DNA of 64,000 nucleotides from Flavobacterium pisciphilum (GTDB lineage Bacteria > Bacteroidota > Bacteroidia > Flavobacteriales > Flavobacteriaceae). The stretch covers positions 2,790,001 to 2,854,000 of the forward strand of contig NZ_JAJJMO010000001.1 in assembly GCF_020905345.1 (NCBI RefSeq), read 5' to 3'. The notes below the pieces were generated by a model. It was given only the letters and a program-made list of their open reading frames with translations, was not told where the DNA came from and did no database searches. Within the stretch, counting starts at the first letter, position 1; every line of letters begins with the position of its first letter. A program made the translations under genes and the position numbers. Positions 27,454 through 36,717 of this stretch are shown piece after piece.

Positions 27454-28983
27454 ATGCAGGCCAAAATTAATAAAGTAGAATTACGCAACTTAGAATTTGA
27501 AGACTACAAACAGCTCAAGAATTCTATGGTAGAGTCTTATCCTGCAATGGCTGATTCTTATTGGAGAGTTGAACATATTGAGAAATTACTTCAGGTTTTT
27601 CCCGAAGGTCAATTGGTAATTCTTGTAGATGGAAAAGTAGTTGGATCTGCATTATCTCTGATTGTAGACGAAAAACTAGTTGACAAAAAACACAATTATC
27701 TTCAAATAGTTGGCAACTACACATTTTCGACTCATAATAAAAATGGAGAAATTTTATACGGTATAGATGTGTTTATACATCCCAATTACCGTGGCTTGCG
27801 TTTGGGTAGACGTTTGTACGATGCTAGAAAAGAATTGTGCGAGCAGCTAAACTTAAAAGCTATCGTTTTTGCAGGAAGAATACCTAATTATGCTCAACAT
27901 TCTAAGAAATTATCTCCAAAAAATTATATTGAGAAAGTAAAACACAAACAATTACATGACCCAGTACTTTCTTTTCAGTTAAGTAATGATTTTCACGTTA
28001 TCCGAATCATGAAAAACTACTTGGAAGGTGATGAAGATTCGATGGAGTTTGCTGTTTTACTAGAATGGAATAATGTTTATTATGATGAAAGTCCGAAATT
28101 AATAAATCTGGAAAAAAGCATTATTCGGCTTGGATTAATACAATGGCAAATGCGCCAATTGAACAATATAGAGGCTCTTTTTGAGCAATCGGAATTTTTT
28201 ATAGATGTGGTTTCTGGCTACGGAAGTGATTTTGCTTTATTTCCAGAACTTTTCATAGCACCTCTAATGGCCGATTACAACCATCTGTCTGAAGCCGAAG
28301 CAATACGAGAATTAGCAAGACATTCTGAGCCGATTCGTAAACGTTTTCAAGAGTTTGCAATTTCTTATAATATCAATATCATTACAGGAAGTATGCCTTA
28401 CTTAGAAAATGGCAATTTATACAATGTCGGATTTTTATGTAAACGTGACGGAACATCTGAAATGTATAGCAAAATACATATAACTCCCAACGAAGTTCAA
28501 CATTGGGGAATGAAAGGTGGCTCTGAAATTAAGACCTTTGATACTGATTGTGGCAAAATAGGAATTCTGATTTGTTATGATGTTGAATTTCCTGAGGTAT
28601 CGAGAATCATGTCTGATGAAGGTATGAATATTTTGTTTGTTCCTTTTTTAACTGATACTCAAAATGCTTATGTTAGAGTAAAACATTGCGCACAAGCTAG
28701 AGCTATCGAAAACGAATGTTATGTAGCCATTGCTGGTTGTGTTGGAAACTTACCAAAGGTGAACAATATGGATATTCAATATGCTCAGGCGGCAGTTTTT
28801 ACTCCTTCTGATTTTGCATTTCCTAGTAACGGAATAAAAGCCGAAGCAACACCTAATACTGAAATGACCTTGATTGTTGATGTAGATTTAGATTTGTTGA
28901 AAGATATTCATGAACATGGTAGTGTCCGAATTTTAAAAGACAGACGACATGATTTATATGAGATTAAAAAACTAAATCCATGA
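27454..28983 (+). CDS. bifunctional GNAT acetyltransferase / carbon-nitrogen hydrolase
   Basis: Fusion protein of 509 residues. Residues 1-205 form a GNAT N-acetyltransferase domain (GIDVFIHPNYRGLRLGRRLYD is the acetyl-CoA loop region). Residues 222-509 form a nitrilase-superfamily domain with the catalytic triad E265 (FPELF), K340 (YSKIHITP) and C374 (ILICYDVEFPE). The two-domain form is known in many bacteria, so the architecture itself is not new; the substrate (an amide or amine metabolite) is not known. It overlaps the next gene by 4 bp (ATGA), implying coupled translation. Confidence 0.93.
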   Translation: MQAKINKVELRNLEFEDYKQLKNSMVESYPAMADSYWRVEHIEKLLQVFPEGQLVILVDGKVVGSALSLIVDEKLVDKKHNYLQIVGNYTFSTHNKNGEILYGIDVFIHPNYRGLRLGRRLYDARKELCEQLNLKAIVFAGRIPNYAQHSKKLSPKNYIEKVKHKQLHDPVLSFQLSNDFHVIRIMKNYLEGDEDSMEFAVLLEWNNVYYDESPKLINLEKSIIRLGLIQWQMRQLNNIEALFEQSEFFIDVVSGYGSDFALFPELFIAPLMADYNHLSEAEAIRELARHSEPIRKRFQEFAISYNINIITGSMPYLENGNLYNVGFLCKRDGTSEMYSKIHITPNEVQHWGMKGGSEIKTFDTDCGKIGILICYDVEFPEVSRIMSDEGMNILFVPFLTDTQNAYVRVKHCAQARAIENECYVAIAGCVGNLPKVNNMDIQYAQAAVFTPSDFAFPSNGIKAEATPNTEMTLIVDVDLDLLKDIHEHGSVRILKDRRHDLYEIKKLNP

Positions 28984-29327
28984 GAAAATGCTTGGAATGC
29001 TCTGAAAAGATTGTAGGTCGAGAGGATAAGAAATTCTGCTCCGACAATTGCCGTAATGCTTATAACAACAAAATAAACAAAGACAGTACTAACTTTATGC
29101 GTAACGTAAACAACAAGTTACGAAAAAATTACCGTATATTATCCGAACTTAATCCCGAAGGAAAATCAAATACAACAAGAAGTAAAATGCTCAGTAAGGG
29201 ATTCGATTTTGAATTTTTTACTAATATCCTGGAAACCAAAACCGGAAATACCTACTATTTTTTATATGACCAAGGATACCGTTCTTTGGAGAACGATTAT
29301 TATATGCTTGTTAAAAAAGAACTTTAG
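28980..29327 (+). CDS. small protein with DUF2116-type zinc ribbon
   Basis: Protein of 115 residues with an N-terminal zinc-binding knuckle: C4, C7, C20 and C24 in RKCLECSEK...KKFCSDNC, like the DUF2116 Zn-ribbon. The rest is basic (RNVNNKLRKNYRILSELNP) and ends in a tyrosine-rich tail (YYFLYDQGYRSL, DYYMLVKKEL). It may bind nucleic acid, but no function is known. Start overlaps the stop of the fusion gene; the M28 gene follows 14 bp later, so it is in one operon with them. Confidence 0.8.
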   Translation: MRKCLECSEKIVGREDKKFCSDNCRNAYNNKINKDSTNFMRNVNNKLRKNYRILSELNPEGKSNTTRSKMLSKGFDFEFFTNILETKTGNTYYFLYDQGYRSLENDYYMLVKKEL

Positions 29328-29341
29328 CCACCAAATACCAC

Positions 29342-31738
29342 ATGAAAAAAAACATCCATTCCGTCTTATCCATTCTAGTCATTATTGCAGTACTAGCTTT
29401 TATTTATATTACCCTTAAACCCCAATGGGTTTCTAAGGGAGAAGAAGCGCTTGCCGAATTTTCAACCGACAGGGCCTTATCTCATGTCAAAGAAATTGCT
29501 CAAAAGCCCCATTATGTTGGTTCCCAAAACCATGAAATAGTTGCGCAGTATATCGAATCAGAATTAAAAGAACTTGGACTAGAGACTTCTATTCAAGAAG
29601 GCTTCACGATGAGTGACTGGGGAAATCTAGTGAAATCCAAAAATATCATGGCCCGTATTAAAGGGACTAACAACACCAAAGCTTTATTATTACTCTCTCA
29701 TTATGATAGCGCTCCTCATTCTGCCTCTCATGGCGCTAGCGATGATGCATCTGGAGTTGCGACAATTTTAGAAGGTGTTCGCGCCTTTTTATACAGCAAG
29801 GAAAAACACAAAAATGATATTATTATCCTTTTTACTGATGCCGAAGAATTAGGTCTCAATGGTGCTGCTCTTTTTGTAACACAACACAAATGGGCTAAAG
29901 ATGTAGGTTTAGTAATAAACTTTGAAGCTCGTGGTACTTCTGGACCTAGCTATATGCTAATGGAAACCAACAGTGGAAATGCTGAACTAGTTAAAGAATT
30001 TGCCGAAGCAAAAACAACCTATCCTGTATCTAATTCTCTTATGTACAGCATTTACAAGATGCTCCCGAATGATACCGATTTAACTGTTTTTAGAGAACAA
30101 GGCGATATTCAAGGATTTAATTTTGCTTTTATAGATGACCATTTTAATTATCATACTCAACAAGATGATCTTGCTCATTTAAACAAAACGAGCTTAACAC
30201 ATCAAGGAAGCTACTTAATGCCTTTGATGAAATATTTTTCGAATGCTAACTTAAATAAAGCACCGACTACTGAAGATTTTGTTTATTTCACTGTTCCTTT
30301 TACATTTATAAACTATCCTTTTGCATGGGTTTTACCAATGACTATTATTGCATTAGGTCTTTTTATATTATTAATTTTCATAGGGAAAGCTAAAAGAATT
30401 ATCACTTTTAGCGAAATATTTAGAGGGTTTGTGCCTTTACTAGCATCAATCGCTACAGCAGGTCTTGTTACTTTTTTAGGATGGAAAATCATTTTACAAA
30501 TTTACCCTCAGTACAACGACTTACTAAACGGATTTACTTATAATGGTCATCTCTATATTGCAACTTTTGTATTATTAACAATAGCTATTTGCTTTGGATT
30601 CTACAACCGTTTCTCTGACACAAAAATGACAATGAATCATTTTGTAGCACCATTATTCTTATGGATAATCATTAACGCTATATTGGCAAATAGCTTAAAA
30701 GGTGCAGGCTTTTTAATCATTCCTGTTTACTTTGGATTGCTCTTATTTGCAATTTATGTAATTACGCAAAAAGCAAATCTATTGATTAGCCTCTTATTTA
30801 GTGTTCCTGCATTATTGATAATTGCACCATTTATTCAAATGTTTCCAATAGGATTAGGATTAAAAGTACTTTTTGGAAGTGCTATTCTAACAGTTCTAAC
30901 CTTCGGATTATTACTTCCAATTTTTGGTTCTTTCCTAAAAAAGGGAATTTGGGCACTGGTGTTCCTTGTAGCTTCTATTGGTTGTTTTGCTTGGGGAGGT
31001 TATACTTCTGGCTATGAAAACGGAAAAGCAAAATCGAATAGCTTATTGTACATCTACAATGCAGATAACAACACGTACAAATGGGCAACCTATGATGTTA
31101 ACCTAGACGAATGGACTAAAAAATACCTAGGGCAAGAGCCGAAAGATGCAATAGCCTTAAACAACCTACAGTTGTTTAGCAAATACAGCTCTGGATTTAC
31201 CTACAGTGCTGATGCACCAAAAATAGCATTAGCCAGACCTACAATTGCTTTTCTTCAAGATAGTGTGAGAGGAAATACAAGGTATCTAAAAATTAAAATC
31301 ACACCTAACAGAAAAGTAAATCGTTACGATATTTTTGGCGACACAAAAATGGAATTCAATGATTTTAAAGCAAACGGTGCTGCTCCTCTTGGACAAAAGG
31401 GCAAGCAATTGACACGAAAAGGGGATAAAATTTTAAGTTATTACGTCGTAAATAATGAACCACTTGTGATGCAATTTAATATCGATGCTAAGACTGTTTT
31501 TGACATGACTATAATGGAGAGTTCATTTGATTTATTGACCAATCCATCCCTTAATGTTGAGAAAAGAGCTTCTTGGATGATGCCGACTCCTTTTGTATTA
31601 AATAATGCAGTTGTTGTTAGGGAGAAAATAAAACCTTCGAAAGTCGTTTTAGAAGCAGCCCAAACTACAACAGCTCCTCAAGATAGTTTGAAGGTTGCAA
31701 ATGATAGCTTAAAACCAAGTACTATAGTTGTACCTTAA
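29342..31738 (+). CDS. M28 family zinc peptidase with C-terminal membrane domain
   Basis: Large 798-residue membrane-bound aminopeptidase-like protein. One N-terminal TM anchor (residues 9-24) precedes an extracytoplasmic M28 domain with zinc ligands H120 and D122 (SHYDSAPHS), D134/D135 (GASDDASG) and E168/E169 (FTDAEELG). About seven to nine TM segments follow (residues 325-560), then a C-terminal extracytoplasmic domain (about 570-798). This domain order is the usual one for the large M28 proteins of Bacteroidota and for ERMP1-like proteins. Downstream of the Zn-ribbon gene by 14 bp. Confidence 0.92.
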   Translation: MKKNIHSVLSILVIIAVLAFIYITLKPQWVSKGEEALAEFSTDRALSHVKEIAQKPHYVGSQNHEIVAQYIESELKELGLETSIQEGFTMSDWGNLVKSKNIMARIKGTNNTKALLLLSHYDSAPHSASHGASDDASGVATILEGVRAFLYSKEKHKNDIIILFTDAEELGLNGAALFVTQHKWAKDVGLVINFEARGTSGPSYMLMETNSGNAELVKEFAEAKTTYPVSNSLMYSIYKMLPNDTDLTVFREQGDIQGFNFAFIDDHFNYHTQQDDLAHLNKTSLTHQGSYLMPLMKYFSNANLNKAPTTEDFVYFTVPFTFINYPFAWVLPMTIIALGLFILLIFIGKAKRIITFSEIFRGFVPLLASIATAGLVTFLGWKIILQIYPQYNDLLNGFTYNGHLYIATFVLLTIAICFGFYNRFSDTKMTMNHFVAPLFLWIIINAILANSLKGAGFLIIPVYFGLLLFAIYVITQKANLLISLLFSVPALLIIAPFIQMFPIGLGLKVLFGSAILTVLTFGLLLPIFGSFLKKGIWALVFLVASIGCFAWGGYTSGYENGKAKSNSLLYIYNADNNTYKWATYDVNLDEWTKKYLGQEPKDAIALNNLQLFSKYSSGFTYSADAPKIALARPTIAFLQDSVRGNTRYLKIKITPNRKVNRYDIFGDTKMEFNDFKANGAAPLGQKGKQLTRKGDKILSYYVVNNEPLVMQFNIDAKTVFDMTIMESSFDLLTNPSLNVEKRASWMMPTPFVLNNAVVVREKIKPSKVVLEAAQTTTAPQDSLKVANDSLKPSTIVVP

Positions 31739-31756
31739 TCTGATTTAAAAAATAAA

Positions 31757-32581
31757 ATGACAAAGGTTAGCATTTTAGGTTGTGGATGGCTTGGATTTCC
31801 TTTAGCGGAAACAATGATCGCAAAAGGTTTTTCTATAAATGGCTCCACAACCTCAACTGAGAAAATCTCGATATTAAAAGCATCTGAGATTAATCCATTT
31901 TTAATAAATATAAATCTTAACGAAACCAATTCTTCTTTTGGGGAAAGTATAGCATCTGAAATTGAATCTTTTTTAAATGAAAGCTCTATTTTAATTATCG
32001 ATATCCCACCCAAATTACGTGGTGACAACGCTGAGAGTTTTGTAGATAAAATCGCTTTTTTAATTCCGTTTATTGAAAAATCAACAATCGAGAAAGTCCT
32101 TTTTATAAGCTCTACATCTGTTTATGGTGAGAATAATGAATTGATAACTGAAGATACCAAAGCAAATGCCGATACTGAAAGTGGCAAACAATTGCTAATT
32201 GCTGAAGCTCTTTTGCAAGGCAACACTAATTTTAAGACTACAATTTTACGTTTTGGAGGCTTAATAGGCGAAGATCGAAACCCAATAAAGTTTCTGGCAG
32301 GAAAAGAGAATATTGAGAATCCTAGAGCTCCTATCAACTTCATACAGCTAGAAGACTGCATGGGCATCATCCTGAAAATAATAGAATCCAATTCATGGAG
32401 TGAAATATATAATGCCGTTGCTCCTTTTCATCCTTCTCGCGAGGAATATTATACGCTAAAGGCTCGAGAAAACAATTTGCCTTTACCTAAGTTCAATCAT
32501 GAGAAAGAAAGCACCAAAAAGATTATATCTAGCTCTAAAATAGAAAATGTACTCGGATATACTTTTACAAGAAAACCATAA
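31757..32581 (+). CDS. NAD(P)-dependent epimerase/dehydratase (YeeZ-like)
   Basis: Short-chain dehydrogenase/reductase-like protein of 274 residues. The N-terminal Rossmann motif is ILGCGWLGFPLAE (GxGxxG at 8-13), and a later SSTSVYGENN block has the usual SDR Ser and the YG of the extended family. The YxxxK lysine is not clear, as in the atypical YeeZ/ActC-like group. Substrate unknown. 18 bp after the M28 gene and probably co-transcribed. The spacer after it holds the 90-bp tandem repeat. Confidence 0.82.
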   Translation: MTKVSILGCGWLGFPLAETMIAKGFSINGSTTSTEKISILKASEINPFLININLNETNSSFGESIASEIESFLNESSILIIDIPPKLRGDNAESFVDKIAFLIPFIEKSTIEKVLFISSTSVYGENNELITEDTKANADTESGKQLLIAEALLQGNTNFKTTILRFGGLIGEDRNPIKFLAGKENIENPRAPINFIQLEDCMGIILKIIESNSWSEIYNAVAPFHPSREEYYTLKARENNLPLPKFNHEKESTKKIISSSKIENVLGYTFTRKP

Positions 32582-32670
32582 AAAAAGGCTCAAAGACTCA
32601 GAGTTGCAAAGGGACAAAGATTTTATACTGCGACTGAAAACTGCGACTGTTTTATTTTTGTTTCAAGTTT

Positions 32671-33093
32671 CAAGTTTCATTCAAATAGCCTTGCTGCCCC
32701 TTGCGCATACCTTTGCGAACTTTGCGGTTAATCTTAAAGTTTAGTTTTCAGTCGCAGTTTCAAGTTTCATTCAAATAACCTTGCTGCCCCTTGCGTATAC
32801 CTTTGCGAACTTTGCGGTTAATCTTAAAGTTTAGTTTTCAGTCGCAGTTTCAGGTTTCATTCAAATAACCTTGCTGCCCCTTGCGTATACCTTTGCGAAC
32901 TTTGCGGTTAATCTTAAAGTTTAGTTTTCAGTTGCAGTTTCAAGTTTCATTCAAATAGCCTTGCTGTCTCTTGCGTATACCTTTGCGAACTTTGCGGTTA
33001 ATCTTAAAGTTTAGTTTTCAGTCGCAGTTTCAGGTTTCATTCAAATAGCCTTGCTATCTCTTGCGTATACCTTTGCGAACTTTGCGGTTAGTT
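32671..33093. repeat. 90-bp tandem repeat, about 4.7 copies
   Basis: Units begin at 32671, 32761, 32851, 32941 and 33031, exactly 90 bp apart, the last one truncated. Each starts CAAGTTTCATTCAAATA (or CAGG...), contains TTTGCGAACTTTGCGG and ends TTTAGTTTTCAGTCGCAG. Copies differ at only a few bases. There is no open frame across them. The GCAAAG/CTTTGCG word also occurs in the dispersed repeats near 5.6 kb and 24.1 kb. This 595-bp spacer (32582-33176) otherwise holds only the terminator at its end. Confidence 0.92.
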
Positions 33094-33117
33094 TTAAGTT
33101 AAGAAAACCTATAAAAC

Positions 33118-33162
33118 AAAAAAAGAGGCTGTTACATTAAGTTGTAAACAGCCTCTTTTTTT
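33118..33162. terminator. terminator between the repeat array and the M13 peptidase gene
   Basis: AAAAAGAGGCTGTT / AACAGCCTCTTTTT hairpin with an A-run and T-run on its flanks, directly after the stop codon of the minus-strand M13 gene. Confidence 0.85.
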
Positions 33163-33176
33163 ATGCAATTTTAATA

Positions 33177-35237
33177 TTACCAGATTTTCACTCTTTTCTC
33201 TGGCTCTATGTACATCTTATCTCCTTTTTTGATAGAGAATGCTTCATAAAACATATCCATATTCTGGATTGGCACATAAGCACGGTACATTCCAGGAGAA
33301 TGTGGATCTGTTTTTACTTGATTTTTCAAAGCTTCATCACGTGTTTTAGTTCTCCAAACCGTAGCCCAAGAAATAAAGAAACGTTGCTCTGGAGTATATC
33401 CGTCAATCAAACCTGGATTCCCATTAGCTTTTAAATACAATTGTAATCCGTCGTAAGCTGCATTTACACCACCTAAATCTCCAATATTTTCACCTAAAGT
33501 AAACTTACCGTCTACGTGAATTCCCGGAAGTGGCTCTAAAGCACTATATTGATTTGCAAGTGCGTCTCCTAATTTTGTAAATTCTTTCAAGTCATTTTCT
33601 GTCCACCAGTCAACAAGATTTCCTTCTGCGTTATAACGCGCTCCTGAATCATCAAAACCATGAGAAATTTCATGTCCGATTACTGCTCCTATTCCACCAT
33701 AATTTACAGCTTCGTCTGCTTGATAATTATAAAAAGGTGGTTGTAATATTGCCGCTGGAAATACAATTTCGTTATACGATGGATTGTAATATGCGTTTAC
33801 AGTTTGTGGTGACATTCCCCATTCTGTCTTATCTACTGGTTTGCTTAAATTAGAAAGACCTTTTTCAAAACTCCATTTAGAGTAGTTTCTCATGTCTTCA
33901 AAAAAGCTTCCTCCTTCTGCAAGACTTCTAACCTGTAAAGCCGAGTAATCTATCCATTTGTCAGGGTAACCAATTTTAATTGTAATCTTATTTAATTTCT
34001 CAATCGCTTTAACTTTTGTTTCAGCAGACATCCAAGTCAAATTGTTTATTCTGTTTTGGTATGCTAAGATTACATTATGAATCATTTTTTCAGCTTTTAC
34101 TTTAGCTTCAGCTGGAAACAATTTCTCTACATATAATTTACCTAATGCCTCACCAATAGTTTGGTTTACTACTTGAAGAGCTCTTTCCTCACGTGGGCGT
34201 TGCTTGATTGCTCCTGTTAACGTTTTCCCGTAAAAATCAAAATTTGCTCTTTCAATTTCTGTAGATAGTTGTGATGCTGTTGCGCTCAATAAAGACCACT
34301 TCATATACTCTTTCCAAGCTGCTACTTTGTTTTCTTTAAAAACAGTTTCTAAAGCTTTCATGTATCTTGGTTGCAATACGATAACCGTATCAACTTTAGC
34401 CATTCCAATTCCAGAAAAGTAATTTTTCCAGTTAATAGCTGGGGTCATTTTTTGCAAATCAGCAATAGCGGTTGGGTTGTATTGCAATCTGCTATCTCTA
34501 CGCTCTACTCTATCTAATCTAGGTTTAGACATTTCGATTTCTAATGCTAATATTTTTTCCGCATTTTGTTTAGCAGCTGCAGGAGTTTCTCCAATAAACT
34601 GCAACATTCTTGCTACGTGAAGCACATATTTTTCACGTTTTTCTTTTGAGTCTTTATCTTCAGCTGTGTAGTAATCTTTATCTGGTAAACCTAATTCTCC
34701 TAAACCAAGGCTTACTGAGTTTTTAGTACTGTTTTTATCATCTGCACTTACATATACTCCAAAAAAACCAATTCCACCAATAGGTTCCATTTCAATTAAG
34801 AACTTCTGTAAATCGGCAGTATTTTTGATTGCCTCAATTTTTTTAAGGTATGGTTTTAAAGGTGTAATTCCTTGTTTGTTTCTTCCAACAGTATCTAATA
34901 TTGCATTAAAAAGGTTTATTGCTTTTCCTTGATCTGTATTGGATTTGTATTTTGGATCTTTCGAAGCTTCTTTTAAAATAGCTAATGAATTTGCATCTGT
35001 TTTCTTCAGCAACTCATTAAAACTTCCCCAAGTTGTCCTATCACTAGGAATCTCTGTTTTTGCCAACCAAGTTCCATTTACAAAACGGAAAAAATCTTCG
35101 CTTGGCTTAACATTTTTATCCATCAAGGATACGTCAATTCCTGATACTGAAGGTGCCTGACTTTGGGCTTGGCACATTGCAAATCCTAACATTGCAGGAA
35201 TTGCAAATAGCAAATTCTTACTATTGTGTTTTTTCAT
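33177..35237 (-). CDS. M13 family metallopeptidase (neprilysin/PepO-like), copy 1
   Basis: Zinc metalloendopeptidase of 686 residues, exported (signal peptide ending MCQAQS). Zinc motif HEISH is at residues 522-526 (GAVIGHEISHGFDDSGARYN), with the third-ligand block ENIGDLGG further on; the M13 family ends in PEKRVKIW, a typical C-terminus. It probably cleaves peptides in the periplasm or outside. A close paralog lies 1.5 kb away on the same strand (36718-38778), with the EamA gene in between in the opposite direction. Promoter TAAGTTTG at 35270-35263 on the minus strand. Confidence 0.95.
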   Translation of the reverse strand: MKKHNSKNLLFAIPAMLGFAMCQAQSQAPSVSGIDVSLMDKNVKPSEDFFRFVNGTWLAKTEIPSDRTTWGSFNELLKKTDANSLAILKEASKDPKYKSNTDQGKAINLFNAILDTVGRNKQGITPLKPYLKKIEAIKNTADLQKFLIEMEPIGGIGFFGVYVSADDKNSTKNSVSLGLGELGLPDKDYYTAEDKDSKEKREKYVLHVARMLQFIGETPAAAKQNAEKILALEIEMSKPRLDRVERRDSRLQYNPTAIADLQKMTPAINWKNYFSGIGMAKVDTVIVLQPRYMKALETVFKENKVAAWKEYMKWSLLSATASQLSTEIERANFDFYGKTLTGAIKQRPREERALQVVNQTIGEALGKLYVEKLFPAEAKVKAEKMIHNVILAYQNRINNLTWMSAETKVKAIEKLNKITIKIGYPDKWIDYSALQVRSLAEGGSFFEDMRNYSKWSFEKGLSNLSKPVDKTEWGMSPQTVNAYYNPSYNEIVFPAAILQPPFYNYQADEAVNYGGIGAVIGHEISHGFDDSGARYNAEGNLVDWWTENDLKEFTKLGDALANQYSALEPLPGIHVDGKFTLGENIGDLGGVNAAYDGLQLYLKANGNPGLIDGYTPEQRFFISWATVWRTKTRDEALKNQVKTDPHSPGMYRAYVPIQNMDMFYEAFSIKKGDKMYIEPEKRVKIW

Positions 35238-35262
35238 TTTTAAATAAGGTTTTATAGTTTCA

Positions 35263-35270
35263 CAAACTTA
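35263..35270 (-). promoter_or_regulatory. -7 box of M13 peptidase copy 1
   Basis: On the minus strand TAAGTTTG lies within CAATAAGTTTGTGAA, 26 bp before the ATG. The same 15-bp segment precedes the second M13 gene. Confidence 0.55.
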
Positions 35271-35444
35271 TTGTTATTATTTTTAATAAAATGCTAATTT
35301 TTGTTAGATTTAAGCTTGTAATTAGATTGGTCTAAATTTAAAAAAAATGTTACATATTTAGATTAAAACTTGTAAGCAAAAAGCAATTTCATGGTATTAA
35401 TTCAAAATTATTTCTGAATATTTACATCATAAAACAATCAGTAC

Positions 35445-36368
35445 GTGAGAGCTAAAATTCAGCAGGCCTTTTCTAACAAAGTAGAATCTATTGGTTTACC
35501 AATACTCGCTTTGTGTTGGGTAAGTTTTTTTTGGGGAACAACATGGCTAGCATCTAAGGAAGGCGTTAAACACATGCCTGCATTACAACTAGCGACTATC
35601 CGACAATTTATAGGCGGTATTTTATATGTTGGTTACTTTTTACTCAAGAAAGCACCATGGCCTAAGGGAAAACAATGGCAAACTATTTTTGTGTTGAGTA
35701 TCTTAAATTTTGCCTGTAGTAATGGGTTAAGTACTTGGGGCGTAAAATACATAAGTAGCGGTCTAGGTGCAATTATTGGTGCTATTTTCCCAATATGGAT
35801 TGTTATTATTTGCTTTTTTAAAGGAGAACGAATTGCTAAACTCGCTGTTGCTGGAATTTTAATATGTTTTGTTGGGGTGTGTATTATTTTTATGGACCAC
35901 CTAGCTGATTTTCTTAACCCTGAATTTCAATTCGGAATCTTCTTATCTGTAGCTGCAACTATAACTTGGGCATTTGGAATTTTACATATCATGAAAAAAG
36001 CTGCTAGTTTTAACCCCTATTTTAGTTTGGGCTTACAAATGCTTATTTCTAGTTTCATTCTTTTTGGTATAACCGAAGCAACTGGAACTAATATAGCGCT
36101 AGATAAAATTCCTGTTTCTTCTTGGTGGGCAATCGCCTATTTAGTTATTATTGGATCTGTCTTAACTTTTATTGCTTTTATATATACGCTGCAACATTTA
36201 CCAAAAGAAGTTAGCAGTATTTATGCCTACATCAATCCTATCGTTGCCCTATTATTGGGATTCATACTTTTTAATGAAACACTTACCCTTGCTATTGTTA
36301 TTGGAGTTTTAGTAACTTTAATTGGCTTGTATCTGGTGAATTCGTCGATTCGAAAAATAAAGAATTAG
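35445..36368 (+). CDS. EamA family (DMT) transporter
   Basis: Drug/metabolite-type permease of 307 residues with ten hydrophobic segments in two EamA repeats; the first repeat ends FKGERIAKLAVAG, the second FNETLTLAIVIGV. It exports or imports small metabolites; substrate unknown. The frame begins with GTG at 35445 (MRAKIQQAF), and no ATG occurs before residue 43, which is past the first TM, so GTG is the best start. Inserted between two M13 paralogs and transcribed against them. Confidence 0.88.
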   Translation: MRAKIQQAFSNKVESIGLPILALCWVSFFWGTTWLASKEGVKHMPALQLATIRQFIGGILYVGYFLLKKAPWPKGKQWQTIFVLSILNFACSNGLSTWGVKYISSGLGAIIGAIFPIWIVIICFFKGERIAKLAVAGILICFVGVCIIFMDHLADFLNPEFQFGIFLSVAATITWAFGILHIMKKAASFNPYFSLGLQMLISSFILFGITEATGTNIALDKIPVSSWWAIAYLVIIGSVLTFIAFIYTLQHLPKEVSSIYAYINPIVALLLGFILFNETLTLAIVIGVLVTLIGLYLVNSSIRKIKN

Positions 36369-36673
36369 ACAATTTTAGACTGCTTAGATTAATTAGACTA
36401 GCTTAGATTGTTAGAATTCTTAGAATTTTGGATTGTTAGATTAGCTAGATAACTTGAATTGATTGACTACTTGAACAACTTTAATTCTTGGATTATTTGT
36501 GAATTTTTATGTCATGCTGAGTGGAGTCGAAGCTTTTAACTGATTAGGTTATAAATTTCATAACTCGTGACTACAAACAACTAATACATATTCCAGATTT
36601 TAAGCACAAAATACTTAATACTTAATACTTAATACTTAATACTTAATACTTAATACTTAATAGTACTGAAATA
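36369..36673. repeat. gap between EamA and M13 copy 2: degenerate repeats and a heptamer array
   Basis: About 36369-36480 is made of TTAGATT/TTAGAATT words repeated in varying order; 36513-36536 holds GCTGAGTGGAGTCGAAGC, a common dispersed repeat in this genus. At 36611-36662 the heptamer ATACTTA is repeated about 7.4 times without error. No open frame is seen. Likely a slippage-prone non-coding stretch. Confidence 0.75.
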
Positions 36674-36706
36674 AAAAACGGCTGCCTTATTAAGACAGCC
36701 GTTTTT
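36674..36706. terminator. terminator between EamA and M13 copy 2
   Basis: AAAAACGGCTG / CAGCCGTTTTT hairpin with an 11-nt loop, just after the stop of the minus-strand M13 gene; A- and T-runs on both sides. Confidence 0.85.
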
Positions 36707-36717
36707 AAATATTTGTT

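Noticed and set aside
32671..33093. Possible CRISPR array (regular 90-bp spacing)
   Set aside because: The whole 90-bp unit repeats; there are no unique spacers between short repeats, and no cas genes are nearby. It is an ordinary tandem repeat.
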